Shown: positions 1 through 8,639, numbered from the stretch's first letter. The stretch: 64,000 nt of DNA from an uncultured Actinomycetes bacterium (GCA_903872155.1 CAIQJP010000092.1:1-64000), one strand, 5' to 3'. Made by a program: numbers and translations. Notes: generated by a model not told the origin, from the sequence alone.

Positions 1-278
1 ACCTCAATCAGCATTTCACGCAAAGTGTCGGTGGGTCTCGACATACCGACGTCTTGAGTCATTGACAGCATCGTGCCATTGATAGTGAAGTCACCACCAT
101 CGCATTCGTATTCGCCAGTCAAGATTTTGAGAATGGTGCTCTTGCCAACGCCGTTCGCGCCAACCAATGCGGCGTGTTCTCCTGGTGCAACACCAAAACT
201 CACATCAAAGAAAAGCTGGTCGGCTCCGGGAGGTGCGTATTCGAGTTCGGAGATGACGATGCTGCTCACACTGTCCAT
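1..278 (-). CDS. ABC-F type ATPase, N-terminal part (cut by window edge)
   Basis: Only the first 92 codons lie inside the window; the gene reads leftward off the left edge. Walker A GANGVGKST sits at about residues 40-48 and is followed by a short strand-rich segment ending in GDFTING. This pattern fits the first nucleotide-binding domain of soluble ABC-F proteins (Uup/EttA-like, acting on ribosomes) better than a transporter ATPase. It starts 21 nt after the CurA-like gene stops, so it may be co-transcribed. ATG at 278 was chosen; the GTG three codons on is possible. The second ATPase domain and linker that would settle the family are outside the window. Confidence 0.75.
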   Translation of the reverse strand, partial: MDSVSSIVISELEYAPPGADQLFFDVSFGVAPGEHAALVGANGVGKSTILKILTGEYECDGGDFTINGTMLSMTQDVGMSRPTDTLREMLIE

Positions 279-299
279 TCTCGCTGGAAAAGTGCGGGA

Positions 300-1304
300 C
301 TACACCTTGAGAAGCAATTTGCCGTAATGGCCGCCTGTCATCAACAAGTTCATGACAGTGGGGAAGTTCTCAACACCTTGTTCAATCTGCTCACGCACCA
401 CTAGCTCGCCGCTACGAAGCCAATCGGCCAGATTCTTCTCGGCGCGGGCATAGTGATCAGAGAAATGGAAAACCGCAAATCCCTCCATACGAGCGTGGCG
501 TTCGGCGAGCTTCATGTAATTCTTTGGCCCACGAACATCATCCATGTTTTCGTACTGAGAGATGCCGCCACAGATCACGATGCGTGATCCTTCGACGATG
601 CGCATCAACACGTCATCAAGAATGTTGCCACCAACATTGTCAAAAAAGACATTGATGCCATCGGGAGCCAACTCATCGAGTCGTTCGGCAACATTCTCGT
701 TCTTGTAATCGATGGCCGCATCAAACTTCAGATCATCAACCAAGAACTTTGATTTATGTGCGCCACCAGCGATACCGATGACTTTGCTCGCACCACTCAG
801 TCGAGCAATTTGTCCAGCAACTGATCCGACTGCACCGGCGGCACCAGAAACAACAACCGTGTCACCAGGCTTGACTTGACCGACGTCAACGATTCCGAAG
901 TATGCAGTGAGCCCAGTGGTTAAGCCGAGCGCGCCGAGATAAGCCGAGGCTGGTGCAACGGTCGTATCAATTTTCTTCATTGTGAACGCCGGCATCACTG
1001 CGTGAGTTTGTGAACACAATGGTCCAAAGACATGGTCGCCAGCGGCAAAACCTTCTGCCTTACTTTCAAGAACAACTCCAACTCCGAGAGCTGGAATGAC
1101 TCCGCCAATTTCGGCGCCGCGGTGAAAGCTGCCTTCATTCAATGTGGTGCGAATAAATGCGTCAATACCGAGGAGATCAACTTTGATGAGCAACATGCCA
1201 TCAGTGAGTTCTGCGGTTTGTTCTTCGCGATATTCAAAGTTTGAGTCATCAGGGCGAGCTGCTGGACGACTCTTCAAAACAATTTTCTTGTTTAACTCGG
1301 TCAT
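300..1304 (-). CDS. NADPH-dependent oxidoreductase, CurA/PTGR-like MDR family
   Basis: A 334-residue medium-chain dehydrogenase/reductase without structural or catalytic zinc ligands. The nucleotide-binding loop reads SGAAGAVGS near residue 155, and the C-terminal half holds FFDNVGG, typical of CurA (curcumin/prostaglandin reductase-like) enzymes that reduce the C=C bond of enones with NADPH. ATG at 1304 has GGAGG six bases upstream; a GTG at 1307 is a weaker choice. The start overlaps the stop of the upstream SDR gene as TGATG, so the two are translationally coupled. The natural substrate cannot be read from the sequence; enoyl ketones from aromatic or terpenoid breakdown are plausible. Confidence 0.88.
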   Translation of the reverse strand: MTELNKKIVLKSRPAARPDDSNFEYREEQTAELTDGMLLIKVDLLGIDAFIRTTLNEGSFHRGAEIGGVIPALGVGVVLESKAEGFAAGDHVFGPLCSQTHAVMPAFTMKKIDTTVAPASAYLGALGLTTGLTAYFGIVDVGQVKPGDTVVVSGAAGAVGSVAGQIARLSGASKVIGIAGGAHKSKFLVDDLKFDAAIDYKNENVAERLDELAPDGINVFFDNVGGNILDDVLMRIVEGSRIVICGGISQYENMDDVRGPKNYMKLAERHARMEGFAVFHFSDHYARAEKNLADWLRSGELVVREQIEQGVENFPTVMNLLMTGGHYGKLLLKV

Positions 1305-2059
1305 CACAAACCTCCGTCAATTCCGATGACTTGACCCGTCACCCAACTAGATGCGGGAGAAACGAAATACAAAACCGCTTGTCCTAAATCTTCGGGTGTA
1401 CCTAAGCGGCGCATAGGTAGGCGCAACATTTTTTCGAGCTTGGGCAGATCGTCATCTTCAAGACGTAATGCCTTCATCATGATTTCGGTTGGTACTGCGC
1501 CAGGCATGATGCAGTTCACGCGAATACGCGGACCAAGTTCTTTTGCGTAGGTAACTGTCAGTGAGTTCACTGCGGCTTTGGCGGCCGCATAGTGACCACT
1601 ACCCATCACAGTGTTGACAGCAGCCTTCGATGAAATATTCACAATGCGTCCACCATCGCGCATGAGTCGAGCAGCAACATTGGTGCACACCCAAACAGAT
1701 GTGATGTTGAGTCGCATCGTTGCATCCCATTCGTTGGGATCAAGATTGGTGAGTGGTGCTTGAATGGGCGAACCACCGGCGTTGTTGACCCAAATATCAA
1801 GGTGGCCAAATTCGCTGATGGCTTTTTGAGCGAGAGCTTCGACGGCAGCGTTGTCGGTGACGTCAGTCGGCATGGCAATAGCGCGTCCGCCTGCAGCACG
1901 AATTTCTGAGGCCACTCGTTCAACTTCGTCAACGCGTCGAGCTGCGCACACAACCGCAGCACCGGCCTCGGCCAAGGTTTTTGCGATGCCCTCGCCGATG
2001 CCGCGACCAGCACCAGTCACGACTGCGACATCATCGGACAGATCGAATAATCCACTCAT
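1304..2059 (-). CDS. SDR family oxidoreductase
   Basis: A 251-residue classical short-chain dehydrogenase. The NAD(P) motif VTGAGRGIGEG is near the N terminus, NNAG follows at about residue 90, a serine-containing NISSK segment comes next, and catalytic YAAAK (YxxxK) lies at about residue 155. The C terminus ends GIDGGL, as in FabG-like members. The ATG at 2059 was chosen because GGGGG precedes it by six bases; an open frame extends 33 codons upstream without a usable signal. It heads a leftward operon with the CurA-like reductase and is divergent from a TetR regulator that may control it. Substrate unknown. Confidence 0.9.
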   Translation of the reverse strand: MSGLFDLSDDVAVVTGAGRGIGEGIAKTLAEAGAAVVCAARRVDEVERVASEIRAAGGRAIAMPTDVTDNAAVEALAQKAISEFGHLDIWVNNAGGSPIQAPLTNLDPNEWDATMRLNITSVWVCTNVAARLMRDGGRIVNISSKAAVNTVMGSGHYAAAKAAVNSLTVTYAKELGPRIRVNCIMPGAVPTEIMMKALRLEDDDLPKLEKMLRLPMRRLGTPEDLGQAVLYFVSPASSWVTGQVIGIDGGL

Positions 2060-2082
2060 CAGAATTCCCCCATTGCATTTTG

Positions 2083-2098
2083 AACTTGGGTGAAAGTT
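2083..2098. promoter_or_regulatory. Short inverted repeat in SDR/TetR divergent region
   Basis: AACTT and AAGTT are separated by six bases in the 119-bp region between the SDR and TetR starts. Position and symmetry suit a TetR-type operator, but the arms are only 5 bp, so chance is a real alternative. Nothing else clear is seen in this intergenic stretch. Confidence 0.22.
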
Positions 2099-2178
2099 AC
2101 CAGCAGTAAGAAACCTGGCGATAGGGGCAATTTCAAGAAATCTTTGGCACGGTGTCAATAGTGGGGCAGACTGTCGGC

Positions 2179-2790
2179 ATGTCTGCTTCGTCGCCGCGTC
2201 GTCCCGGTCGCCCGATTGGTGGGCAATTGGTGATCGATCGTGATCATGTGCTTGATGCTGCCGAACGGGTCATTAAGCGAGACGGCCCAGGGGCCTCACT
2301 CGAAACAGTTGCAGTCGAAGCCGGCGTGACCAAGCCCATTGTGTATGACCGGGTTGGGGGGCGAGCAGAACTGGCTGACGCCTTGGCCGAACGCCTGTCT
2401 GACCGAATGCTCGAGGCAACTGAGGTCGCAATCGCCGGAGAAACGTTGAATCAGGCCAGTTTGTGTCGTCTGGTGCGGGCAAATCTGCTTTCTGTGGCCG
2501 AACATCGCGAACTTTTCTTGTATGTCACGGGTGGAAACACCGAACAGACCGCTATCGGACGCCTGTCATTGGCCGAACGCTCGACGACTCCTTTGGCCAA
2601 AACCCTCGCCTTTTGGCGAAAAAGCCAAGGTCACGACCCCAAAGTGGCTGATGCCTGGTCGTTTGCCATTGTCGGAATGCTGCAAATGATCTCGGTGTGG
2701 TGGATCACCCAACCCGAGCGGGCCGTGGATGAGGTAGCTGGTCAAATCAGCGACTTGATGTGGAACGGACTACAAGGCCCCCATAAATAA
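2179..2790 (+). CDS. TetR family transcriptional regulator
   Basis: A 203-residue protein with an N-terminal helix-turn-helix of the TetR type: ASLETVAVEAGVTKPIVYD at about residues 38-56, followed by the usual GGRAELADAL helix. The C-terminal ligand domain is unlike anything I can name. ATG at 2179 is preferred; GTG codons at 2152 and 2161 are in frame and would add nine or six residues. It is divergent from the SDR-CurA operon and 78 bp upstream of the PNPOx-oxygenase-Liv operon, so it could regulate either side. TetR proteins usually repress and are released by a small ligand. Confidence 0.88.
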   Translation: MSASSPRRPGRPIGGQLVIDRDHVLDAAERVIKRDGPGASLETVAVEAGVTKPIVYDRVGGRAELADALAERLSDRMLEATEVAIAGETLNQASLCRLVRANLLSVAEHRELFLYVTGGNTEQTAIGRLSLAERSTTPLAKTLAFWRKSQGHDPKVADAWSFAIVGMLQMISVWWITQPERAVDEVAGQISDLMWNGLQGPHK

Positions 2791-2811
2791 CTTACGAGGG
2801 GTAGATATAGC

Positions 2812-2840
2812 TTGACAGGCGTGTTACTGTCGTCACATAT
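2812..2840 (+). promoter_or_regulatory. Sigma70-like promoter for the PNPOx-oxygenase-Liv operon
   Basis: A perfect -35 box TTGACA (2812-2817), a 17-base spacer and a -10 box ACATAT (2835-2840) stand 28 bases before the ATG of the PNPOx-like gene. It is the best consensus promoter I see in the window. Confidence 0.6.
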
Positions 2841-2845
2841 TGATC

Positions 2846-2853
2846 AACTAGTT
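2846..2853. promoter_or_regulatory. Palindrome AACTAGTT just after the promoter
   Basis: A perfect 8-bp palindrome lies six bases downstream of the -10 box, near the expected transcription start, flanked by TTGATC and AGTTAAG. A repressor bound here would block the operon; the neighbouring TetR protein is the obvious candidate. Confidence 0.35.
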
Positions 2854-2868
2854 AGTTAAGGGAACGAA

Positions 2869-3369
2869 ATGTCCAATCACGACAGTTATGAAGATCTCAC
2901 CGAATGTGCGCTCACACCTGAGCTTGAAAGCAAGTTGGTGAATTCACTGGGTGAATGTGTTTTCATGTGGGTCAACGGCAAAGGCGAGCCGTTCGGTGTT
3001 GTGATGTCGTACCTTCCTAAAGACGGCAAGTTGTGGTTGACCGCAGCCGAAACTCGTAAGCGCATTCCGGCGTTACGCCGTAACCCACGTTCATCGATCT
3101 GTATCAACAGCACCGGCTCAAGCCTTGGTGGTGGCAAGACCATTACATACAAGGGTGACTGCTTTATTCACGATGATCGCGCCACCAAAGATTGGTTCTA
3201 TCCAGAGTTCGCGAATCGTTTGCGTCCCGACAGTCAGCAGGCTGCCGATGAATTCCGCAAGTTCCTTGATTCACCACATCGTGTGATCATGGAATTTATT
3301 CCCGATTATTCACTGAGCTTTGACGCCACCTTGATGTGGGCTCGATCACCAGACGCAGTCAAGAAGTAA
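2869..3369 (+). CDS. Pyridoxamine 5'-phosphate oxidase-like split-barrel protein
   Basis: 166 residues with the split-barrel flavin/F420-binding fold: a MWVNGKGEPFGVV strand pair near residue 35, then GKLWLTAAETRKR and an RRNPRSSICI strand, which in this family frame the cofactor phosphate. Such proteins bind FMN or F420 and reduce or oxidise small molecules; the exact cofactor is not decidable here. The start has AGGGAAC eight bases upstream. It leads an operon with a carotenoid-oxygenase-type enzyme 44 bp downstream, suggesting that it acts on the same compound or its cleavage product. Confidence 0.8.
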   Translation: MSNHDSYEDLTECALTPELESKLVNSLGECVFMWVNGKGEPFGVVMSYLPKDGKLWLTAAETRKRIPALRRNPRSSICINSTGSSLGGGKTITYKGDCFIHDDRATKDWFYPEFANRLRPDSQQAADEFRKFLDSPHRVIMEFIPDYSLSFDATLMWARSPDAVKK

Positions 3370-3413
3370 GCAATTTACATTCTTCATTAACCCTCATACA
3401 CAGGAGACACATC

Positions 3414-4754
3414 ATGTCAATGCTTGAAGAAATCCCGGCCCACCTTCAAGGTAACGGTCGTCCGACGCAAGAAGAACTCACGCTGACCGATCTGAAAGTG
3501 GTGGGACACATTCCCACCGAACTTGATGGTCGTTACTTGCGTAATGGAGCAAATCCGTTGACTGGCATGAGCGATCACCCGTTCTTTGGTGACGGAATGA
3601 TTCACGGTATTCGTCTACAAGATGGTGCAGCTAAGTGGTATCGCAACCGCTATGTACAAACACCGTTCATTAAGGATCCATCGATCAACATTCTTGATCC
3701 TTCTGTCACGATGGACATGACATGTTCGAAAGCCAACACACATGTGGTTGGACACGCCGGCCAGATTCTTGCGCTTGAAGAAGGCCACTTCCCGTATGTG
3801 CTTGACGGCAACTTGAACACCATCGGTTCAACCGATTACAACGGCGTCTTGAAGGGTGCATTTACTGCGCACCCGAAAATTTGTCCGACAACGGGTGAGA
3901 TGTTGGCATTTGGTTACGCACCACTGCCCCCGTACCTCACGTACTTCCGTGTATCGGCCGACGGCAAAATGGTGCAGCGCGAAGAAATCACCGTGACTGG
4001 TTCAACCATGATGCACGACTTCAACATCACCGAAAATTATGTGGTGTTCATGGACCTGCCCGCAGTGTTCGACCTCAACTTGGCTATCGAAGGCAAGATG
4101 CCCATCACGTGGAGCGACACCTACCCGGCACGTCTCGGTGTGATGCCCCGTAACGGAAACGATTCGCAAGTCAAGTGGTACGACATCAACCCGTGTTATG
4201 TCTTCCACCCCATGAACAGTTACGAAGAGGGCGACAAGATCATTCTTGATGTTGCTCGCTTTGAACACATCTGGAAAAAAGATGCAATGGACTTCCCGCC
4301 GCCCAACTTGTGGCGTTGGACCATCAACACCACCACTGGCAAAGTCACTGAAGAACAAATCGACGATCGTGGAGCAGAATTCCCACGAGTGAACGATGCA
4401 GTGATCGGTAAAAAGCACCGCTACGGCTACGAAATGTCGATGGGTAACGCAGGCTTTGGTGAAGTCGACGAAGGCGCAATTTTGAAGTACGACCGTCAGG
4501 CCGGAACGTGTGCCGAAATCAAACTCGGCAAAGGTCGCACCTGTGGCGAAGTCGTGTTCGCTCCAGCCGAAGGTGCAAAATCTGAAGATGATGGTTATTT
4601 GATGACATACATCTATGACCAACACAAGGACGCAAGTGAGTTCGTCATTGTGGACGCCAAGTCCATGAGCAGCGATTTCATTGCAACTGTTCAATTGCCA
4701 CGAATCCCCTTTGGGTTCCACGGCAGTTGGGTACCGGCCACAGTGGCCAACTAA
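3414..4754 (+). CDS. Carotenoid cleavage oxygenase family protein (RPE65/lignostilbene dioxygenase type)
   Basis: 446 residues forming the seven-bladed propeller of carotenoid/stilbene cleavage oxygenases. The four iron-binding histidines are in the expected contexts: H153 (TAHPK), H201 (MMHDF), H265 (VFHPM) and H436 (GFHGSW). YLRNGANP near residue 41 is the family's conserved start motif. The enzyme should split a C=C bond with O2 using non-haem Fe(II), in the cytoplasm. ATG at 3414 follows AGGAGA at a good distance, so the 26 upstream open codons were dropped. Its neighbours are a Liv-type uptake system, suggesting import and cleavage of an apocarotenoid or lignostilbene-like compound. Confidence 0.93.
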   Translation: MSMLEEIPAHLQGNGRPTQEELTLTDLKVVGHIPTELDGRYLRNGANPLTGMSDHPFFGDGMIHGIRLQDGAAKWYRNRYVQTPFIKDPSINILDPSVTMDMTCSKANTHVVGHAGQILALEEGHFPYVLDGNLNTIGSTDYNGVLKGAFTAHPKICPTTGEMLAFGYAPLPPYLTYFRVSADGKMVQREEITVTGSTMMHDFNITENYVVFMDLPAVFDLNLAIEGKMPITWSDTYPARLGVMPRNGNDSQVKWYDINPCYVFHPMNSYEEGDKIILDVARFEHIWKKDAMDFPPPNLWRWTINTTTGKVTEEQIDDRGAEFPRVNDAVIGKKHRYGYEMSMGNAGFGEVDEGAILKYDRQAGTCAEIKLGKGRTCGEVVFAPAEGAKSEDDGYLMTYIYDQHKDASEFVIVDAKSMSSDFIATVQLPRIPFGFHGSWVPATVAN

Positions 4755-4760
4755 GTAAGC

Positions 4761-4775
4761 GCCGCAAACCGCGGC
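4761..4775 (+). other. Small hairpin between oxygenase and binding-protein genes
   Basis: GCCGC and GCGGC flank five bases in the 40-bp gap before the solute-binding protein gene. There is no T-run, so this is more likely an mRNA-processing or stabilising stem than a terminator. Confidence 0.35.
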
Positions 4776-4794
4776 ATACAACTGAGGGGGAAAT

Positions 4795-6165
4795 ATGACA
4801 CGATCCATGAGTTTGGGGACTCCAGGATCACGGCGGCGCTCACGCGCGCTCGCCGCGGTCGTTGCTGGTGGTCTGTTCTTTGTTGCCTGTGGTGGTGACG
4901 ATGGCGGTAGTACGCCAGCGGCGACCGAAGCACCGGTAACAAGCGAAGCTCCAGCGACTGATGCACCGATGACTTCGGATGTATCAGCCACTGATGCACC
5001 TGCTGGCGAAGATGGCCCGCCGACAGGTCCAGAAATGCTGGTCGGAATGGTGAACACTGAAGGCAATCCCAACGGACTTGACTTCCCAGACATTCGTCGT
5101 TTTGCCGAGGCAAGTTTTGAATACATGAATGCGCATGGCGGCTTTGGTGGTCGACCAGTCAAGCTTGAGACCTGTGTCGCTGGCGGAACTCCAGAGACAT
5201 CACAAGCCTGTGCACAAGAGTTGGTTGGTAAGGGTGTCGAGTTAATCCTTCTCGGGTTGGACTTGTTCCCAGACTTCGCAACCTATGAAGCAGCTGGCGT
5301 GCCGGTTATCGGCGTATTGCCGATCTTGCCGCCTGACTTCACTGCTAACGCATTGTTCTTGACCGGCGGAAATGCGACGACGACTGCTGTGATGGCAGTC
5401 ATCGCTCAGGACCGCTATCAGGCCAAGACTGTCGGCATCATTCATGCTGACAATGCTGGAGCTAACTCGACTGCCGCAGGCGTTGAAGCGGCTCTTGATA
5501 AGGCTGGAATTACTTGGAAGGCCGTCAAGGGTGGAGACAACGAAACCGATGCTGGCTATCTCGGTTTGATGCAGGCTGCCAATGCTGATGATCCTGATCT
5601 TTTGATCTCGCTCTACGCAGACGCTGGCTGTATCGGAACCATTCGTGGCTACGCCACTGCTGGAATCACCAAGCCCGTGTTGACAACCAGCATTTGCTCA
5701 GACAGTGACGTCATTTCTCAAGTGGGCGATGATGCAACTAATTGGGTATTCGTTGGTGCAACTCCCGAGCGCGACACGCCTGAAAAGGCATTGCTGCAAT
5801 CGATTGTGGCTCCTTTCATCAAGGATGAGGCAACTGGCGAAATGGGTATCGAGCCCGCTGATGTCAAGACAGGTGCTCTTGGTCTTGGTGGTTTGGGTAC
5901 CGTTTTGGTGTTGTCGCTTCGCAACTTCGCCGCAGAAATGGTTGCTGGTGGAACCGAAATGACTGGTCAGAATCTGTACGACTTCTTGAAGTCAGCCGAT
6001 GGCCTGTTCTTGTACGGAGGCATCACACCAGTCAAGTGTGGTCTTGCCACACCGAGTTACCCGTCAATTTGTTCGTACGTCTTTGAGGCGACCGAATACA
6101 AAGATGGCGCGGTCGTTTCCGTTGATGATGGCAAGTTGTGGGACAGCACCCCACTTCTTCCCTGA
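4795..6165 (+). CDS. Branched-chain amino acid-type ABC transporter substrate-binding lipoprotein
   Basis: 456 residues: a signal peptide with arginines, a hydrophobic stretch and lipobox FVAC (Cys about residue 33), then a Thr/Ala/Pro-rich tether of some 45 residues, then a type I periplasmic-binding fold of the LivK/Peripla_BP_6 kind beginning at LVGMVNTEGNPNG. GAGGGGG precedes the ATG. Liv-type receptors bind amino acids but also aromatic acids, amides and other small solutes. With the cleavage oxygenase upstream and the fused permease 45 bp downstream, I infer a receptor for that enzyme's substrate. No LivG or LivF gene accompanies it in this cluster. Confidence 0.9.
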   Translation: MTRSMSLGTPGSRRRSRALAAVVAGGLFFVACGGDDGGSTPAATEAPVTSEAPATDAPMTSDVSATDAPAGEDGPPTGPEMLVGMVNTEGNPNGLDFPDIRRFAEASFEYMNAHGGFGGRPVKLETCVAGGTPETSQACAQELVGKGVELILLGLDLFPDFATYEAAGVPVIGVLPILPPDFTANALFLTGGNATTTAVMAVIAQDRYQAKTVGIIHADNAGANSTAAGVEAALDKAGITWKAVKGGDNETDAGYLGLMQAANADDPDLLISLYADAGCIGTIRGYATAGITKPVLTTSICSDSDVISQVGDDATNWVFVGATPERDTPEKALLQSIVAPFIKDEATGEMGIEPADVKTGALGLGGLGTVLVLSLRNFAAEMVAGGTEMTGQNLYDFLKSADGLFLYGGITPVKCGLATPSYPSICSYVFEATEYKDGAVVSVDDGKLWDSTPLLP

Positions 6166-6210
6166 CCTGTTAACCACTACTGAGCAACAAATGAGACGGA
6201 GAATTTTACG

Positions 6211-8202
6211 ATGATTGATTATCTGTTTTATTTGTTGCTCGGTTGTGGGGCCGGGGCCATCATCGCTGGATTTGCGATGGGCCTCGTGATTAGTTATCAA
6301 GGTTCTGGCATTGTCAATTTCGCTTATGGGGCAATTGCAATGTGGAGTGCCTATGTCTATGCAGAACTCCGGAATGGGGCATATCTTTTCCCCATTCCGG
6401 GACTGCCAGACCGTTACCGCTTTAATCATGATGTCGGTTTCACATGGGCTTTTAGTCTGGCTTTATTGACTGCGGCCCTCATGGGTTTATTGATTTATGC
6501 GCTGATCTTTCGCCCGTTGAGAGATGCCCCGGCGTTGGCGCGTGTCGTGGCCAGTGTCGGTTTGATCATTGTCATGATTGGGCTCAAGGATCGCCGTTTC
6601 CCCGATCAGTTGGCGATGCGCGTCGATCCAATTTTGCCTCGCGAGGTAGTAACGATTACTGACAAGTTGCGCGTACCGCGTGACGGTTTGTGGTTGCTTG
6701 CAATCGTGCTTCTGATCACGGTTGTTGTGTGGGCCGCGAGCAAGTATTTACGTTTTGGGTTAGCCACGCGTGCAGCGGCTGAAAACGAAAAAGGAGCTGT
6801 ACTCCTGGGGCATTCGCCAGATTTCTTGGCCGCCTCGGGCTGGGTTATTTCATCGGTGGTTGGCGCCGTGATTGCAATTTTGGCCGCACCGTTGGTGCAG
6901 TTAAACGGTTCGATCTTTACCTTTGGCTTTTTAATCCCGGCCTTAGGTGCCGCCCTCATCGGAAAGTTCCGACATTTCTGGCCCACGGTATTAACGGGTG
7001 TCGCCATCGGAATGGTGCAAAGTACTTTCACCAAAATGCAACTTGATTTTAGTTGGTGGCCTCAATACGGAATGCGTGAAGGTCTGCCGTTTCTCGTCAT
7101 CATCGTCACGATGATTGTGTCGGGAGAGCGTCTTCCCGAAAGGGGTTCGGTGGGCGGTTGGAAATTGCCATTCGTTCCGCTGGCCAACGTGACGCGGCTC
7201 TCGGTTGGCGCTCCCCTCCTGATTGCATCGGCCGGAATTATCTTCCTTGGACCGCTGTGGCGGGCCGCCATTATGAGTTCGTTGATTGCATCGGTCTTGG
7301 CTTTGTCTTTAGTCGTTCTGATCGGTTTTGGCGGTCAGACATCGCTGGCACAAATGGCCTTTGCTGGCATTGGCGGATTTGCGCTGTCAAAGTTGGCGGG
7401 CAATTACTCGATCCCTTTTCCGATCGCGCCAATTCTTGCTGCTGCTGGCGCGGCGATTTTTGGGCTTTTGGTTGGGCTTCCCGCACTCAGAGTGCGCGGC
7501 ACCAACCTGGCGATTGTGACTCTCGCTGGTGGTGTCACCATTGCTGAATTCGTTTTCAAACAACCATGGGTGATCGGCGGGGTGAACAACGGGGGAGCCA
7601 AGGTCCCTAATCCATCACTAGGTGGCTGGAACCTGGGTCTCATTTATGGCAATAAAACGTCTCGACCTATTTTCGCCTTCTTCTTGCTAGCGATCTTGAC
7701 GATTTTGTGTTTGATGGTTGCCAACATTCGTCGTAGTGGTTCGGGACGCGTGATGTTGGCTGTTCGCAGTAACGAACGGGCATCAGCGGCCATTGGTATT
7801 AACAACACCCGGGTAAAGATGATGATGTTTGCTCTCTCATCGTTTATCGCCGGAATGGGTGGCGCATTGCTGGCTTATCGGTTCGGAGCAGTCTCTGATC
7901 TTTCCTACGGAACTATCGCTTCGCTGACTGCGTTGTCGTTCGCATATCTAGGTGGCATTACGAGCGTCAGTGGCGCAATTGCAGCAGGTGTTTCGGCAGC
8001 ATCGGGGGTTTCTTTCTTCGCTATGAATCAAGTATTTGGTTCGTTTGGTCGTTGGGAGGCTCTCATCGGTGGAGTGTTGTTAATTGTGACGGCGATTTTG
8101 AACCCTGAAGGAATCGCCGGCGGAATTCGTATGCAGGTTGCTGCCAAACGCCAACAAAAAGAATTGGCCAAACAGGAAAATGCCGTGTTGGCTTCGGCCT
8201 AG
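6211..8202 (+). CDS. LivH-LivM fusion permease of a Liv-type ABC transporter
   Basis: 663 residues containing two membrane permease domains normally made as separate proteins. Residues 1 to about 310 match LivH (GSGIVNFAYGAIAM near residue 30, and the coupling segment with RAAAENEKGAVLLGH). Residues about 340-640 match LivM (GQTSLAQMAFAGIGGFAL, then LPALRVRGTNLAIVT and AVRSNERASAAIGI). At least 15 hydrophobic segments are visible. ACGGAG precedes the ATG. It must pair with ATPases encoded elsewhere, possibly the LivF or LivHMG proteins at 47-51 kb. A lipoprotein series follows 47 bp after the stop. Confidence 0.92.
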   Translation: MIDYLFYLLLGCGAGAIIAGFAMGLVISYQGSGIVNFAYGAIAMWSAYVYAELRNGAYLFPIPGLPDRYRFNHDVGFTWAFSLALLTAALMGLLIYALIFRPLRDAPALARVVASVGLIIVMIGLKDRRFPDQLAMRVDPILPREVVTITDKLRVPRDGLWLLAIVLLITVVVWAASKYLRFGLATRAAAENEKGAVLLGHSPDFLAASGWVISSVVGAVIAILAAPLVQLNGSIFTFGFLIPALGAALIGKFRHFWPTVLTGVAIGMVQSTFTKMQLDFSWWPQYGMREGLPFLVIIVTMIVSGERLPERGSVGGWKLPFVPLANVTRLSVGAPLLIASAGIIFLGPLWRAAIMSSLIASVLALSLVVLIGFGGQTSLAQMAFAGIGGFALSKLAGNYSIPFPIAPILAAAGAAIFGLLVGLPALRVRGTNLAIVTLAGGVTIAEFVFKQPWVIGGVNNGGAKVPNPSLGGWNLGLIYGNKTSRPIFAFFLLAILTILCLMVANIRRSGSGRVMLAVRSNERASAAIGINNTRVKMMMFALSSFIAGMGGALLAYRFGAVSDLSYGTIASLTALSFAYLGGITSVSGAIAAGVSAASGVSFFAMNQVFGSFGRWEALIGGVLLIVTAILNPEGIAGGIRMQVAAKRQQKELAKQENAVLASA

Positions 8203-8249
8203 TTGACTAAGGTCGGGGCAAATATTTACACAATCGCCTGGAGGCAAAA

Positions 8250-8585
8250 GTGAAGAAGTTTGTCGGTTTAGTGGTTTCAGCAGTTGCGGTCATTGGCTTG
8301 TCATCATGTGGTGGCGATGATGGTGGCACCGGATCAGGCTCCGGTTCGGGCGATGCCCAAAAAGTGATCGATGCCCTCGTGAGTTCGGCGTCCGAATCAG
8401 ACGTGACTATTGACGCGGCGTGCGTCGCGGACGTGGTCAACAAACTTGGCGAAGCAGATTTGGCCCTTGTTGTGGACAATCTTGCTGGCTTGGTCGATGG
8501 TTCAGTCGACATGACAACTTTGGACATTTCCGAGGAGGGCATTGCCACTCTTGAATCAACTTTTGATTGCGCCGTCGGCAGCTGA
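8250..8585 (+). CDS. Small secreted lipoprotein, member 1 of three
   Basis: 111 residues. The GTG start has GGAGG seven bases upstream. A short signal peptide ends in lipobox LSSC (Cys about residue 20), then an acidic Gly-rich GGDDGG linker and a mature domain of some 80 residues with two cysteines (DAACVADVV and FDCAVG) that could form a disulfide. The two following genes share this plan. The family looks typical of small acidimicrobial lipoproteins but I know no function. A TTGACT box overlaps the stop of the permease gene, with TACACA 18 bases on, a weak promoter candidate. Otherwise it could be read through from the Liv operon. Confidence 0.75.
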   Translation: MKKFVGLVVSAVAVIGLSSCGGDDGGTGSGSGSGDAQKVIDALVSSASESDVTIDAACVADVVNKLGEADLALVVDNLAGLVDGSVDMTTLDISEEGIATLESTFDCAVGS

Positions 8586-8639
8586 TCTGGCCTAAAAGTT
8601 GAAATACCCCTGTTTTCTAGGGAGCCTTGTTATAGTGAC

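Noticed and set aside
1-278. LivG-type ATPase for the nearby Liv permease
   Set aside because: It lies on the opposite strand, is separated by other operons, and lacks LivG features in the visible part; ABC-F fits better.
4002-5162. Long open frame of 386 codons on the minus strand
   Set aside because: It is antisense across the cleavage oxygenase and the receptor gene, both with clear motifs. Its translation is low-complexity and unlike any family.
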